From CAWGET01 sp963821715 (GTDB lineage Bacteria > Bacteroidota > Ignavibacteria > Ignavibacteriales > Melioribacteraceae), in the NCBI GenBank assembly GCA_963821715.1, contig CAWGET010000002.1, forward strand, positions 1 to 64,000: 64,000 bases of DNA, read 5' to 3'. Numbering within the stretch: position 1 is the stretch's first letter; each line of letters opens with the position of its first letter. The translations under genes and the position numbers were made by a program. Below, one piece after another: positions 1-6,938 of the stretch. The notes beneath the pieces were generated by a model. The model was not told the DNA's origin, did not search any database, and worked only from the letters and a program-made list of their open reading frames with translations.

Positions 1-15
1 TTTCGGCTATATTGT

Positions 16-23
16 TTTAAATT
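16..23. repeat. Left target-site duplication of the IS256-type element
   Basis: TTTAAATT immediately precedes the left inverted repeat and is identical to 1463-1470, directly after the right inverted repeat. Confidence 0.9.
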
Positions 24-51
24 GGGAGTGTAAATATTTTTGTGTAAATGG
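24..51 (+). repeat. Left terminal inverted repeat of the IS
   Basis: The arm begins GGGAGTGTAAA and ends GTGTAAATGG. It pairs with the complement of 1435-1462 at 22 of 28 positions, with mismatches clustered in the middle and tip. Confidence 0.88.
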
Positions 52-65
52 TTAAAGTAATGTTT

Positions 66-108
66 GAAGCTAAGCGAAGTGAGGCGTAGCCGAACGCAGC
101 TTAGCTTC
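66..108. repeat. Hairpin in the IS leader
   Basis: GAAGCTAAGC (66-75) is the exact complement of GCTTAGCTTC (99-108), with a 23-nt GC-rich loop. It sits between the left IS end and the transposase start. Such leader structures can limit read-through transcription from outside an IS; that role is inferred. Confidence 0.6.
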
Positions 109-176
109 ATTGAATTTCTGACTTGCATAGGTCGGATAAAATTCACAATTTCATTAACCATTGAAAGGAGCGCAAA

Positions 177-1425
177 ATGGAACTAACTCCCAAAATGATC
201 GAGCAGCTAAAAGCTGATCTCTCCAAAGCAAAAAACTACGATGATTTGATGGGCAAAGAAGGAGCAATAAAGAAGCTCATCGCAAAATCTCTCGAGCAGA
301 TGCTGGAAAGCGAACTTACCGAACATCTGGGATATGAGAGATATTCTCCATCCGGTAAAAACAGCGGAAACAGCAGAAATGGGAAAACTCACAAAACTCT
401 AAAAAACGATAATGGGGAGATTGAACTTTCAATTCCCCGGGATCGCAACGGAGAATTTGATCCTGTCATTGTCAAGAAGTATGAAAGGACAATCGGCCCG
501 ATAGAAGAAAAGATCATCTCCATGTATGCCAAAGGAATGACAACCCGCGATATCCAGACTCACATTACAGAGATTTATGGAATAGATATCAGTCCTACTC
601 TTGTATCGAATATTACGGGTAAAATAGTCCATCTTGCCGAAGAATGGCAGCAAAGACCGCTGGAGAAGATATATCCGATAGTTTTCTTTGATGCAATACA
701 TTACAAGATCAGGAATGAGTCAAAAAAAGTCATATCTAAAGCAGCTTATACTTGCTTAGCCGTAAATGTTGAAGGACAAAAAGATTTACTTGGTCTGTGG
801 ATCGGTGAGGCAGAAGGAGCAAACTTCTGGCTGAATGTATTAACCGAGTTAAAGAACCGCGGAGTAGAAGATATCTTCATTGCCTGTATTGACGGACTGA
901 AAGGATTTCCCGAAGCAATAAATTCTGTTTTTCCTAAGACAGAGATCCAACTCTGTGTTATTCATCAGACCTGCTTGCATCAGGCAAGTCAGAAACACCT
1001 TGAAGTATGTTGCTTCGAAAGATCAGAAGCAATTTATGAAGGAATTAAAAGAAGTTTATAAAGCCCCTACAGAAGAAGCGGCGCTGAATAACCTTGATAA
1101 ACTCGATGAGAATTGGGGAAGCAAATATATTCTTGCAATAAAATCCTGGAGGAAGAACTGGGATAACCTGGCAACTTTTTTCAAATATCCCGAAGAGATC
1201 AGAACCATAATTTACACTACAAATGCTGTTGAGGCAGTGCATCGCCAGTTCAGAAAAGTAACCAAATCCAGATCCCTTTTCCCGAACGACGATGCTCTCA
1301 AGAAAATGTTATATCTTGCTTACAGAGATTTATCCAAAAAATGGACTATGCCGATAAGAAATTGGCCTGTTGTTCTTTCTAATTTTTCAATCTATTTTGA
1401 AGATAGATTTGATGATTTTAATTAA
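177..1425 (+). pseudogene. IS256/Mutator-type transposase, frameshifted by a 19-nt insertion
   Basis: The first frame (177-1061) carries the N-terminal and catalytic regions, with DDE aspartates in FFDAIHYKIR and ACIDGLKGF. After CVIHQ it runs into foreign sequence and stops. The second frame resumes with VRNTLKYVASKDQ at 988 and continues to 1425, including the YTTNAVEAVHRQFR segment with the catalytic Glu. Removing 19 nt (969-987) joins CAT CAG directly to GTC AGA AAC and restores the family pattern HQxRNxLKY, giving a normal length of about 400 residues. The start ATG at 177 has a good AAGGAG site. As it stands the element should not move on its own. Programmed frameshifting is unlikely, because the extra bases are an insertion rather than a slippery site. 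Confidence 0.9.
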
Positions 1426-1434
1426 CTCTAAAAT

Positions 1435-1462
1435 CCATTTACACAAATTATTTTACAGTCTC
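1435..1462 (-). repeat. Right terminal inverted repeat of the IS
   Basis: Read on the minus strand it begins GAGACTGTAAA and ends GTGTAAATGG, matching the left arm at 22 of 28 positions. It lies 9 bp past the transposase stop. Confidence 0.88.
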
Positions 1463-1470
1463 TTTAAATT
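1463..1470. repeat. Right target-site duplication of the IS256-type element
   Basis: TTTAAATT is identical to the copy at 16-23. Its last two bases form part of the TAA stop (complement of 1469-1471) of the serine hydrolase gene. Confidence 0.9.
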
Positions 1471-2506
1471 ATTTTTCCCTTCTCAGTATTTTAACAATAC
1501 GGCTGTATAAAACTTCAGATAAATTCCAGTTGTATCCCTCGAAGTCGACAGTATTTGTAAATTGAATTACAACAGCGTCTATATCTTTGTGATATTCAGC
1601 AATCGTTTGGTAGCCGGGAATTAAGCCCGTATGTTCAAACCTATAAATCGAGGAATAAATTTCCTGTTCCTTTTTATCTTTAAATACGGAGCCGTCATTT
1701 AAAGCTCTTATGAACTTGCCCAAATCCTCTGCCGTAGCCAACATCGAACCAATATAATTTGTTTTTAAATCGGCTTTATAACCAACATAGTAACCGCTCA
1801 TAACATCTTCCATGTCTACTTCATGAATGGAGCCATAAGTATTGTTTAGGTTAAGCGGTGTTAAAATTTCTTCCTTTATATATTGGTAATGATTATATCC
1901 CAGCGTTCTGTCCATAATTCTTCCGAGCAATAAGTAGTTAGTGTTGGAGTATTCATAGTCTTTGTCTGGTTCAAAATTTGCAGGCAAATCAAGAATCAAA
2001 GCAAGTTTTTCATCATCGTTTTTTTTAGGAGCTGCCCAATAATTATAAGTGTCTGTGTAATTGGGAATTCCGCTGCGATGCTGAACCATCATTTTCAATG
2101 TAATTTCATTGGCATTTTCAATTCTTCCTTTCAGTTCAGGTAAGTAATAAGCCAGTGTTTTATCTAGCGAAAGCTGACCGTTTCTTACAAGTTTTGCAAT
2201 AGCCAGGGCGTTATATAACTTACCTACACTGGCTATTTTGAACAACGAGTGAGGATCGGCGGGTATTTTGTTTTCTTTGTTTTTATAACCGGCAGAATAA
2301 AATAAAGGTTGTTCGCCTTCTATATCCACATAGACAACAATTCCATCAAACCCGTAATCAGTCCCTTTATTTACTTGTTCCTGGACTGTGGCCGGTAATG
2401 GCGCTATCCATGCTGTTACTATTGGCCAGGGAACAAAATATAAAGAGATAATTGTTCCGCTAAGCAATAAAATTCTAATGATTTGTTTTATTTTTTTCTT
2501 ATTCAT
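1469..2506 (-). CDS. Serine hydrolase, beta-lactamase/penicillin-binding-protein-like (PF00144 type)
   Basis: A 345-residue serine hydrolase of the class C beta-lactamase/esterase fold. Residues 8-34 form an uncleaved signal anchor, so the catalytic domain probably faces the periplasm. The SxxK motif is S93-V-G-K96, the tyrosine motif is Y186-S-N188, and HTG at 292-294 takes the place of KTG. Family members are D,D-peptidases, esterases or beta-lactamases; the sequence does not decide which. HTG instead of KTG is more usual in esterases and DD-peptidases than in resistance enzymes. It is the last gene before the IS, whose target duplication overlaps the stop codon. The CPBP gene lies 75 bp upstream on the same strand, so the two may be cotranscribed. 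Confidence 0.85.
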   Translation of the reverse strand: MNKKKIKQIIRILLLSGTIISLYFVPWPIVTAWIAPLPATVQEQVNKGTDYGFDGIVVYVDIEGEQPLFYSAGYKNKENKIPADPHSLFKIASVGKLYNALAIAKLVRNGQLSLDKTLAYYLPELKGRIENANEITLKMMVQHRSGIPNYTDTYNYWAAPKKNDDEKLALILDLPANFEPDKDYEYSNTNYLLLGRIMDRTLGYNHYQYIKEEILTPLNLNNTYGSIHEVDMEDVMSGYYVGYKADLKTNYIGSMLATAEDLGKFIRALNDGSVFKDKKEQEIYSSIYRFEHTGLIPGYQTIAEYHKDIDAVVIQFTNTVDFEGYNWNLSEVLYSRIVKILRREK

Positions 2507-2581
2507 ATTTTTTTAAGGATAGTGTTTTTGAAACTTTTTATAAAGAGTTTATTTTCCGTTTAATCTTTTATACCGCCAATT

Positions 2582-3295
2582 TTAAGATAGGTTATTGGCT
2601 GTAGAACTTCGTTGTTTAATTATATATTTGGAATTTACAAAAATAAAAGCCGTTACTGCTACAAGCAAATAGAATCCAAATGAAATTAATTGATAGGTAT
2701 CTGACATGTCAGGTTGTTCATTTACCCGTAATAACATAACACCGTTTGGACCATTTGAAAAAACATTATGATTTATTAAATTCCATCCCAGATGCAAACC
2801 AAAAGGTAAAATTAATGATTTTGTTTTGGCATACGCAAAGGCAAATACGTATCCCATAAATCCTGTTACGATAAAAACAACAATCATCGCAGACGGATTA
2901 CCAAACACGCCCCCCGTAAACCAATGATAGATTCCAAAAGCTATTGATGATAAAATTATGCCTGTTTGCATATTAAATGTTTTAATCAGCAAATAAAGTA
3001 ATACTCCTCTGAATAATAACTCTTCAAAGAGAACAGAATTTATATCATAATAGAATGATGAAAATAGTTTATCTAAACTCAACTCGTTAGATAATATCCA
3101 GGTTGTATTGCTTATTTCCGATAGGAATAGTTGCGTAATAACACACAAAAATGCCATTAGGGAGAATCCTTTCAGGAATTCTTTAATGCGTATTTCAATT
3201 GGTTCTATCCAGGTTTTAAAAATATTTCTTTTTTCGATTAGATATATAATAATCCAGGATAATACTACGATTATCAAATTGTATATTAATGTCAT
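2582..3295 (-). CDS. CPBP-family intramembrane glutamic endopeptidase (CAAX/Abi-like)
   Basis: A polytopic membrane protein with all three motifs of the CPBP (Abi) family. Numbered from an upstream in-frame TTG, these are EELLFRG (E114, E115, R119), FGIYH (F143, H147) and HLGWN (H191, N195). These glutamates and histidines form the catalytic site in Rce1-type proteases. I place the start at the ATG at 3295, because the preceding 23 codons (from TTG 3364 or ATG 3355) are hydrophilic and start inside or beside the attC-like site. The 238-residue product then begins directly with a membrane segment. It looks like the second cassette of the integron-like array. Bacterial CPBP proteins serve in bacteriocin immunity, peptide maturation or stress; the role here is unknown. 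Confidence 0.82.
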   Translation of the reverse strand: MTLIYNLIIVVLSWIIIYLIEKRNIFKTWIEPIEIRIKEFLKGFSLMAFLCVITQLFLSEISNTTWILSNELSLDKLFSSFYYDINSVLFEELLFRGVLLYLLIKTFNMQTGIILSSIAFGIYHWFTGGVFGNPSAMIVVFIVTGFMGYVFAFAYAKTKSLILPFGLHLGWNLINHNVFSNGPNGVMLLRVNEQPDMSDTYQLISFGFYLLVAVTAFIFVNSKYIIKQRSSTANNLS

Positions 3296-3357
3296 ATTGT
3301 TTGTATTATTTCTAACGGTAAGTGTATGCGCTGTTTGCTTTGCGCAGATTTTCATTA

Positions 3358-3489
3358 CGCACAACGGTTGGTATATGAAAAGTAGCGGTTTTCACACACT
3401 AACTTTTCGGATTATATCAGACCTTTAATTTGTTCATTTTGTTTCGTTTAAGTGATTAAACCGCTATTTTTTATATATGTTGTTGTGTG
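3358..3489 (-). repeat. attC-like imperfect palindrome between two minus-strand genes
   Basis: A 132-nt region folds on itself. CACAAC (3360-3365) pairs with GTTGTG (3482-3487), TATAT lies inside on both arms, and TAGCGGTTT (3383-3391) pairs perfectly with AAACCGCTA (3458-3466), around a central unpaired stretch of about 66 nt. Terminal boxes, an inner pair of boxes and a variable centre are the layout of integron attC sites (R''-L''...L'-R'). Each outer box deviates from RYYYAAC/GTTRRRY by one base. It lies exactly between the stop of the DUF6624 gene and the leader of the CPBP gene, where an attC site would be. Recombination has not been shown. Confidence 0.65.
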
Positions 3490-3580
3490 GCGTATTTATT
3501 CTTAATATTTTTCTTACGATTTAATCAATTACATTTTGCAGTTCTAATAATAAGTAGTTATCGATGAATTGAGAAAAAAA

Positions 3581-4507
3581 TTATTTTTCCTGTTTAATAT
3601 TCCATTCAATATCAAATCTTTCTTTCAAATAGACACTTAAAGGTCCTAATCCTATTTCAGATCTTCGTTTGTCCACATGTTCGGGTTCTTTAATTGGTTG
3701 TGGCACACGTTTTGAATTTTCGAATTTCCATTGGGTTCCATATAGTTGTTCTTTCCCCTCTTCTACCAACAGACGATCTCTCATCTTAGCATATCGTAGT
3801 GGTTGCGCCTCACCTTCTTTAAAAGCTTTTTCTAGCATAGGAAAATACTTGGATCTAATCTCGTGGTTAGTGTGATTAATAATAAGAGCTGCACCAGCTG
3901 CTGCATATTCGGTCACTGAAGAGGCAGTTGGCCAGCCGTACATATCCAGAAGTTCAAATAGTTTTTTTTCATTTTCCATCTTATTTTTTTCTTCCATGGC
4001 AAGAATTGGAAAGATTGCAGGTGAGCTAAAATACCCGCCATTTTGCATGTACTTTCCTCTTTCAATGTTTCCTACATACATAAAACCCTGGTCTTTGATA
4101 ATCATTCTAAATAGTTCGCGCGCAAAAAGTTTATTTCCGATAGGCGCATTTTTGGCCTCATATTTTCTGAACTGAGAATCTTCAATTTTTCCCCATCTTT
4201 GATCATCAATAAGGCTTAAATAATCAGGATCATATAGTGCTTCCAGTGTTGAGTCATTTTGGAGTGCACAATTTAAAAAATAGAATGCGGTATCTCTCAT
4301 TGTAGATGTCCACAGAAGTGCACAAACTGAAGCCATTTGATACGAATTTTCAGGAGAAGGGTTTTGAGCGAATGCTATGCTATATTTTTCCAATGCTGGC
4401 ACAAGTAATCCTGCATTTTTTAAACTATCCGCCTGACTGATAATATCCTGACCATAACTAATTCCAAATATTCCAATAAATAAACAGCAAATAAATATTC
4501 TTTTCAT
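3581..4507 (-). CDS. Secreted DUF6624-type protein of unknown function
   Basis: A 308-residue protein with a signal peptide (residues 1-19, ending SYGQ). A tetratricopeptide-like helical part (about 20-110) is followed by a C-terminal domain with the signature YGWPT, a central AAAG/HTNHEIR helix pair, MRDRLLVEEGKEQLYGTQ and RRSEIGLGPLSVY. I recognise this pattern as DUF6624, which has no known activity. The gene starts 24 bp from the GTTGTG box (complement of 4532-4537) and ends about 90 bp before the attC-like palindrome. Gene plus palindrome therefore form a unit of about 1.17 kb that matches an integron cassette in size and order. It has no promoter of its own that I can see. Confidence 0.75.
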   Translation of the reverse strand: MKRIFICCLFIGIFGISYGQDIISQADSLKNAGLLVPALEKYSIAFAQNPSPENSYQMASVCALLWTSTMRDTAFYFLNCALQNDSTLEALYDPDYLSLIDDQRWGKIEDSQFRKYEAKNAPIGNKLFARELFRMIIKDQGFMYVGNIERGKYMQNGGYFSSPAIFPILAMEEKNKMENEKKLFELLDMYGWPTASSVTEYAAAGAALIINHTNHEIRSKYFPMLEKAFKEGEAQPLRYAKMRDRLLVEEGKEQLYGTQWKFENSKRVPQPIKEPEHVDKRRSEIGLGPLSVYLKERFDIEWNIKQEK

Positions 4508-4531
4508 AATAACCTAAGCGTAGAAATATGA

Positions 4532-4604
4532 CACAACAACTCATTATTTACCGCAATAATACAAAATTAAAATATATTTTATATATTTACTGCGGATAGT
4601 CTAT
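4532..4604 (-). other. Candidate attI-like site between recombinase and first cassette
   Basis: CACAACAAC at 4532-4540 is followed by TTTACCGCAATAA (about 4547-4559). An imperfect complement, around TTACTGCGGATA, lies near 4587-4599, with an AT-rich centre between. The box is the same as those at the attC-like palindrome and at 5644-5652. It lies between the divergent recombinase start (4625) and the first cassette gene (4507), where integrons keep attI. No right-hand box is visible, so it is a half-site or a simple primary site. The recombinase promoter must overlap it. Confidence 0.45.
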
Positions 4605-4624
4605 TAAATTAATCGTTATTACGA

Positions 4625-5446
4625 ATGAATAATGATAAAATAAAACTGTTTCGGGAAGTCCTCTCATTAAGAAATTATGCCTTTCAGACCATAAATACTT
4701 ACGCGAAGGCTGTTGATAGTTTCAAAATGTTTGTAAAAAAAGAAACTTTTTCCCAAGACGATTTATATAATTATGCCGTTCATCTTAAAGAAAAAAATCT
4801 TTCATATAGTCACATCAAAAATTCAGTAATGGCTGTAAAACTATTTTCCGAAATTATTCTGGGTAAAAAACTTCATAGCAATTTTTTGTTAAAGTATCGA
4901 AGAGAAAGAAAACTTCCTGATGTTCTTGATATTAATGAAGTAAAAGAAATACTATCCAACATTAAAAATCTTAAACACAAAACAATAATTTCGCTCATCT
5001 ATTCCTGCGGATTGAGAATTAGCGAGGCGGTAAATTTAAAAGTAACCGATATTGATTCCGAGCGGATGATGATTAAAATTGTGCAGGCAAAAGGAAAGAG
5101 AGACCGGTATATTCCTTTATCCGAAAAAATGCTTTATTTGTTGCGCGAATATTACAAAATATATAAGCCGGACAAATATCTTTTTGAAGGACAAACAAAA
5201 GATTTTTACTCCGCACGAAGTATTCAGGCAATATTAAAGTCCGCTATTGCTAAAACCAATATTAGTAAAAAGATTACAGTCCATTCGCTGCGTCATTCTT
5301 TTGCAACGCATCTGCTGGAGCAGGGGACTGATATTTCCTTAATTCAGAAATTATTAGGACACAAAGATATTAAAACAACTCTTCTCTACACGCAGATAAG
5401 CAGTTCTCAATTATCAAAAATTAAAAATCCTTTCGATACGATTTAA
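4625..5446 (+). CDS. XerC/D-like tyrosine recombinase next to attC-like sites (integron-integrase-like position)
   Basis: A 273-residue tyrosine recombinase with all catalytic residues: R131 (CGLRISE), K156 (AKGKRDR), H220 and R223 (HSLRHSF), H246 (LLGH) and the nucleophile Y255 (TLLYTQ). Residues 1-90 form the SAM-like core-binding domain. The protein is short: between the K156 strand and H220 it lacks the extra helix region that marks IntI integrases, so by sequence it is closer to XerC/D. Its position is integron-like, divergent from a row of small genes separated by attC-like palindromes. True XerC/D genes are usually not placed this way. It may be an IntI-like capture enzyme of a separate lineage, or a Xer-type recombinase of a mobile element. 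Confidence 0.85.
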   Translation: MNNDKIKLFREVLSLRNYAFQTINTYAKAVDSFKMFVKKETFSQDDLYNYAVHLKEKNLSYSHIKNSVMAVKLFSEIILGKKLHSNFLLKYRRERKLPDVLDINEVKEILSNIKNLKHKTIISLIYSCGLRISEAVNLKVTDIDSERMMIKIVQAKGKRDRYIPLSEKMLYLLREYYKIYKPDKYLFEGQTKDFYSARSIQAILKSAIAKTNISKKITVHSLRHSFATHLLEQGTDISLIQKLLGHKDIKTTLLYTQISSSQLSKIKNPFDTI

Positions 5447-5483
5447 GTCTTTAATTGGAAATCTGGAAATTAATTATTTAGTT

Positions 5484-5547
5484 TCACATAAGCGTTTTCG
5501 GCAGAATCGGATCGCCGAGCCATTTTTTCTGCGCCACGTTTTACATT
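5484..5547 (-). pseudogene. Decayed 3' tail of a cation-diffusion-facilitator gene
   Basis: On the minus strand this stretch encodes, across a one-base frameshift, a copy of the last residues of the CDF gene at 10321-11328. GAEKM appears in one frame and WLGDPILPKT in the other, followed by a stop; the intact gene ends AEKMLGDPILPKT plus three residues. Nucleotide identity is about 46 of 56 by eye, so the copies diverged some time ago. Nothing upstream resembles the rest of the transporter. It is therefore a leftover from a lost paralogue or from a rearrangement that brought the recombinase next to a CDF locus. Confidence 0.7.
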
Positions 5548-5643
5548 CAATAATGTTGAATTTGCCGGTGGTTTGTTTAGAGCCGGTATTTAAAGCGTTT
5601 AATTTTATTCTCTTGTATATGAGCCGTTTTAAGGCTTATATAC

Positions 5644-5652
5644 GTTGTTGTG
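5644..5652 (+). repeat. GTTGTTGTG recombination-box copy with adjacent TATATAC
   Basis: GTTGTTGTG here is identical to 3479-3487 and inverted relative to 4532-4540. As at the attC-like site, it is preceded by an AT stretch (TTATATAC) and a GC-rich inverted repeat, AGCC...GGCT (5622-5636). No partner CACAAC box is found to the left, before the recombinase stop, so this is a half or truncated attC-like site. With 4532-4540 it brackets the recombinase gene in inverted orientation. Confidence 0.5.
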
Positions 5653-5686
5653 CTTTCGTTATTTTTTTATTGCCCTTCTAAGCGTA

Positions 5687-5809
5687 TTATTTCTGCCTTA
5701 GAAGAAGTTCTTTATCAATCTCTTGTAATGCACCTCTCTGGTTTTGGATTATCACCTCTGAAAGCGGGATAAAATGATTATCTCTCTCATTCATTCGCTG
5801 AGTTATCAT
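5687..5809 (-). CDS. Small ORF, 40 residues, unknown
   Basis: An ATG-initiated minus-strand frame begins MITQRMNERDNHF and ends DKELLLRQK. It is amphipathic and polar, has no recognisable motif, and has an in-frame stop just upstream. It ends about 35 bp before the GTTGTTGTG box at 5644-5652, where the gene of a cassette would end. It could be the surviving 3' part of a cassette gene rather than a complete gene. I see no convincing ribosome-binding site. Confidence 0.3.
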   Translation of the reverse strand: MITQRMNERDNHFIPLSEVIIQNQRGALQEIDKELLLRQK

Positions 5810-5979
5810 ATTTTTAAATTATTGATTTTCAAAAAGAGGTAATGTTTCGTTTTGTTTTTAGAAATGCTGCCTATGTGCTATGACCGCTTGTTTGGCAGCA
5901 GTATATATTTTAAAGTCAACAAGTAATAATTATAATTCTTGCCTATCTATCCAACATTTAAATTATAATTGTAATATGT
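5810..5979. other. Non-coding stretch inside the accessory region
   Basis: AT-rich sequence between the 40-codon ORF and the 3' end of the next gene. A short inverted repeat, GCTGCC (5865-5870) with GGCAGC (5895-5900), could act as a weak terminator-like hairpin. Nothing else is recognisable. Confidence 0.4.
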
Positions 5980-6825
5980 TTAATTAGAACATAGATTGAA
6001 AAAATGTTCCGTATCTTTTAAATCTTGTAATCCTAAAATCCAACATACTTCGGAGAGGTCTGAGAAGTCCAATCCGCCTGCAGCAATTGCCTCATTATTA
6101 TATCGTCCCTCTTTCCCATTATATTTGTTTGATAAATGAATAGCCAGCTGCCATATCTCGATCAATTTAGAATCGTTGATTTTATCTTTCCACTTGGAAT
6201 ATTCAGGAGATCTAAATCCAGGAGTTCCATTTCCAACTGCATTACCATCAGGTATTTTATGATAATCAATGTTTTTCTTTACGAAATCCAAGTATAAGGG
6301 CGATGTTACTTTTTCATTCCAATCACTATGTTGTACAATATGAATCCTCTGCGAAATATTCATATCTGGTAAATCAGCCTGAATAGCTTTTATCAGTTCT
6401 GCTGAAAAATCAGATTGGCCTGCTTCTGCAATCCAAATATCACCTTGATTTTCGAGGGTTGCTTTAGCAATCACTTTAACCCGATCAATAGCGTTTTTTC
6501 TATTTTCATGTGCATCTGTCCAGTTGTCACCAAATGCAAGTTGAAATAAGTCATTAGGCGGGACATATAATCCTTCCTGAATGCCATAAGCACCAGCAAC
6601 TGCATGATAATTTATCTTTGAAAATTTAATGTCAGACAACAATGTAGCTAATGCAGCAGCAGTCTGAAGGTCATCTACATCAGTTTTACAATCAAAGTGG
6701 GCTAATAATAGATCTTTTTCTATGTCGAAGTTTCCTGATTTTGGAGACGATATATCCATCGCATTGCTTTTAGAAGAAATGAAAATGAAAGCTAATGCAA
6801 TAAAAATTAATGTCTTAGATGTCAT
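5980..6825 (-). CDS. Secreted protein of unknown function, possible nucleoside-hydrolase-like fold
   Basis: A 281-residue product with a clear signal peptide (about 1-22, ending SNAM). The mature part opens LLAHFDCKTDVDDLQTAAA. A cluster of aspartates after a hydrophobic strand recalls the DxDxxxDD calcium site at the N-terminus of nucleoside hydrolases. Later segments IWIAEAGQSDFSAEL and HIVQHSDWNEKVT alternate predicted strands and helices, as in a Rossmann-like fold. The resemblance is only suggestive and I do not recognise a named family. The gene stands alone on the minus strand in the cassette-like region. Its 3' flank carries the orphan GTTGTTGTG box, so it may have been captured. Confidence 0.55.
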   Translation of the reverse strand: MTSKTLIFIALAFIFISSKSNAMDISSPKSGNFDIEKDLLLAHFDCKTDVDDLQTAAALATLLSDIKFSKINYHAVAGAYGIQEGLYVPPNDLFQLAFGDNWTDAHENRKNAIDRVKVIAKATLENQGDIWIAEAGQSDFSAELIKAIQADLPDMNISQRIHIVQHSDWNEKVTSPLYLDFVKKNIDYHKIPDGNAVGNGTPGFRSPEYSKWKDKINDSKLIEIWQLAIHLSNKYNGKEGRYNNEAIAAGGLDFSDLSEVCWILGLQDLKDTEHFFNLCSN

Positions 6826-6938
6826 CGTTTTCTGTTTTATGTATGAATGAAAGAGTAAATTACTTTTTCGAATTCTTTTGACATTTAATCTTCTTTTATT
6901 CAGCTTTTATGCCAGCATCTCGCTTATACAATTATTGG

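Larger units (their letters stand above)
24..1462 (+). mobile_element. IS256-family insertion sequence, complete ends, defective transposase
   Basis: Both ends of the element can be read directly. A 28-bp terminal inverted repeat at 24-51 matches the complement of 1435-1462 at 22 of 28 positions, including the inner ten bases GTGTAAATGG. It is flanked by an exact 8-bp direct repeat, TTTAAATT, at 16-23 and 1463-1470. An 8-9 bp target duplication is normal for the IS256 family and fits the Mutator-type transposase inside. The element is 1439 bp, a usual size for the family. The right target duplicate overlaps the stop codon of the minus-strand serine hydrolase gene, so the insertion hit the very end of that gene without changing its product. 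An exact duplication suggests a fairly recent insertion. Confidence 0.93.

Noticed and set aside
66..108. Hairpin in the IS leader as a riboswitch or CRISPR-like repeat
   Set aside because: Single copy, simple stem with no further conserved structure. No CRISPR array was seen anywhere in the window.
177..1425. Programmed frameshift in the transposase
   Set aside because: There is no slippery run; a defined 19-nt block is extra and deletes cleanly to restore the motif.
3108..3428. Plus-strand ORF of 106 residues over the CPBP gene and the attC-like site
   Set aside because: It is antisense to a well-supported CPBP gene and has no recognisable sequence; its C-terminal part is the palindrome.
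4625..5446. Recombinase as the housekeeping XerC or XerD
   Set aside because: It cannot be excluded from sequence alone, but the neighbouring palindromes and cassette-like genes fit a mobile system better.
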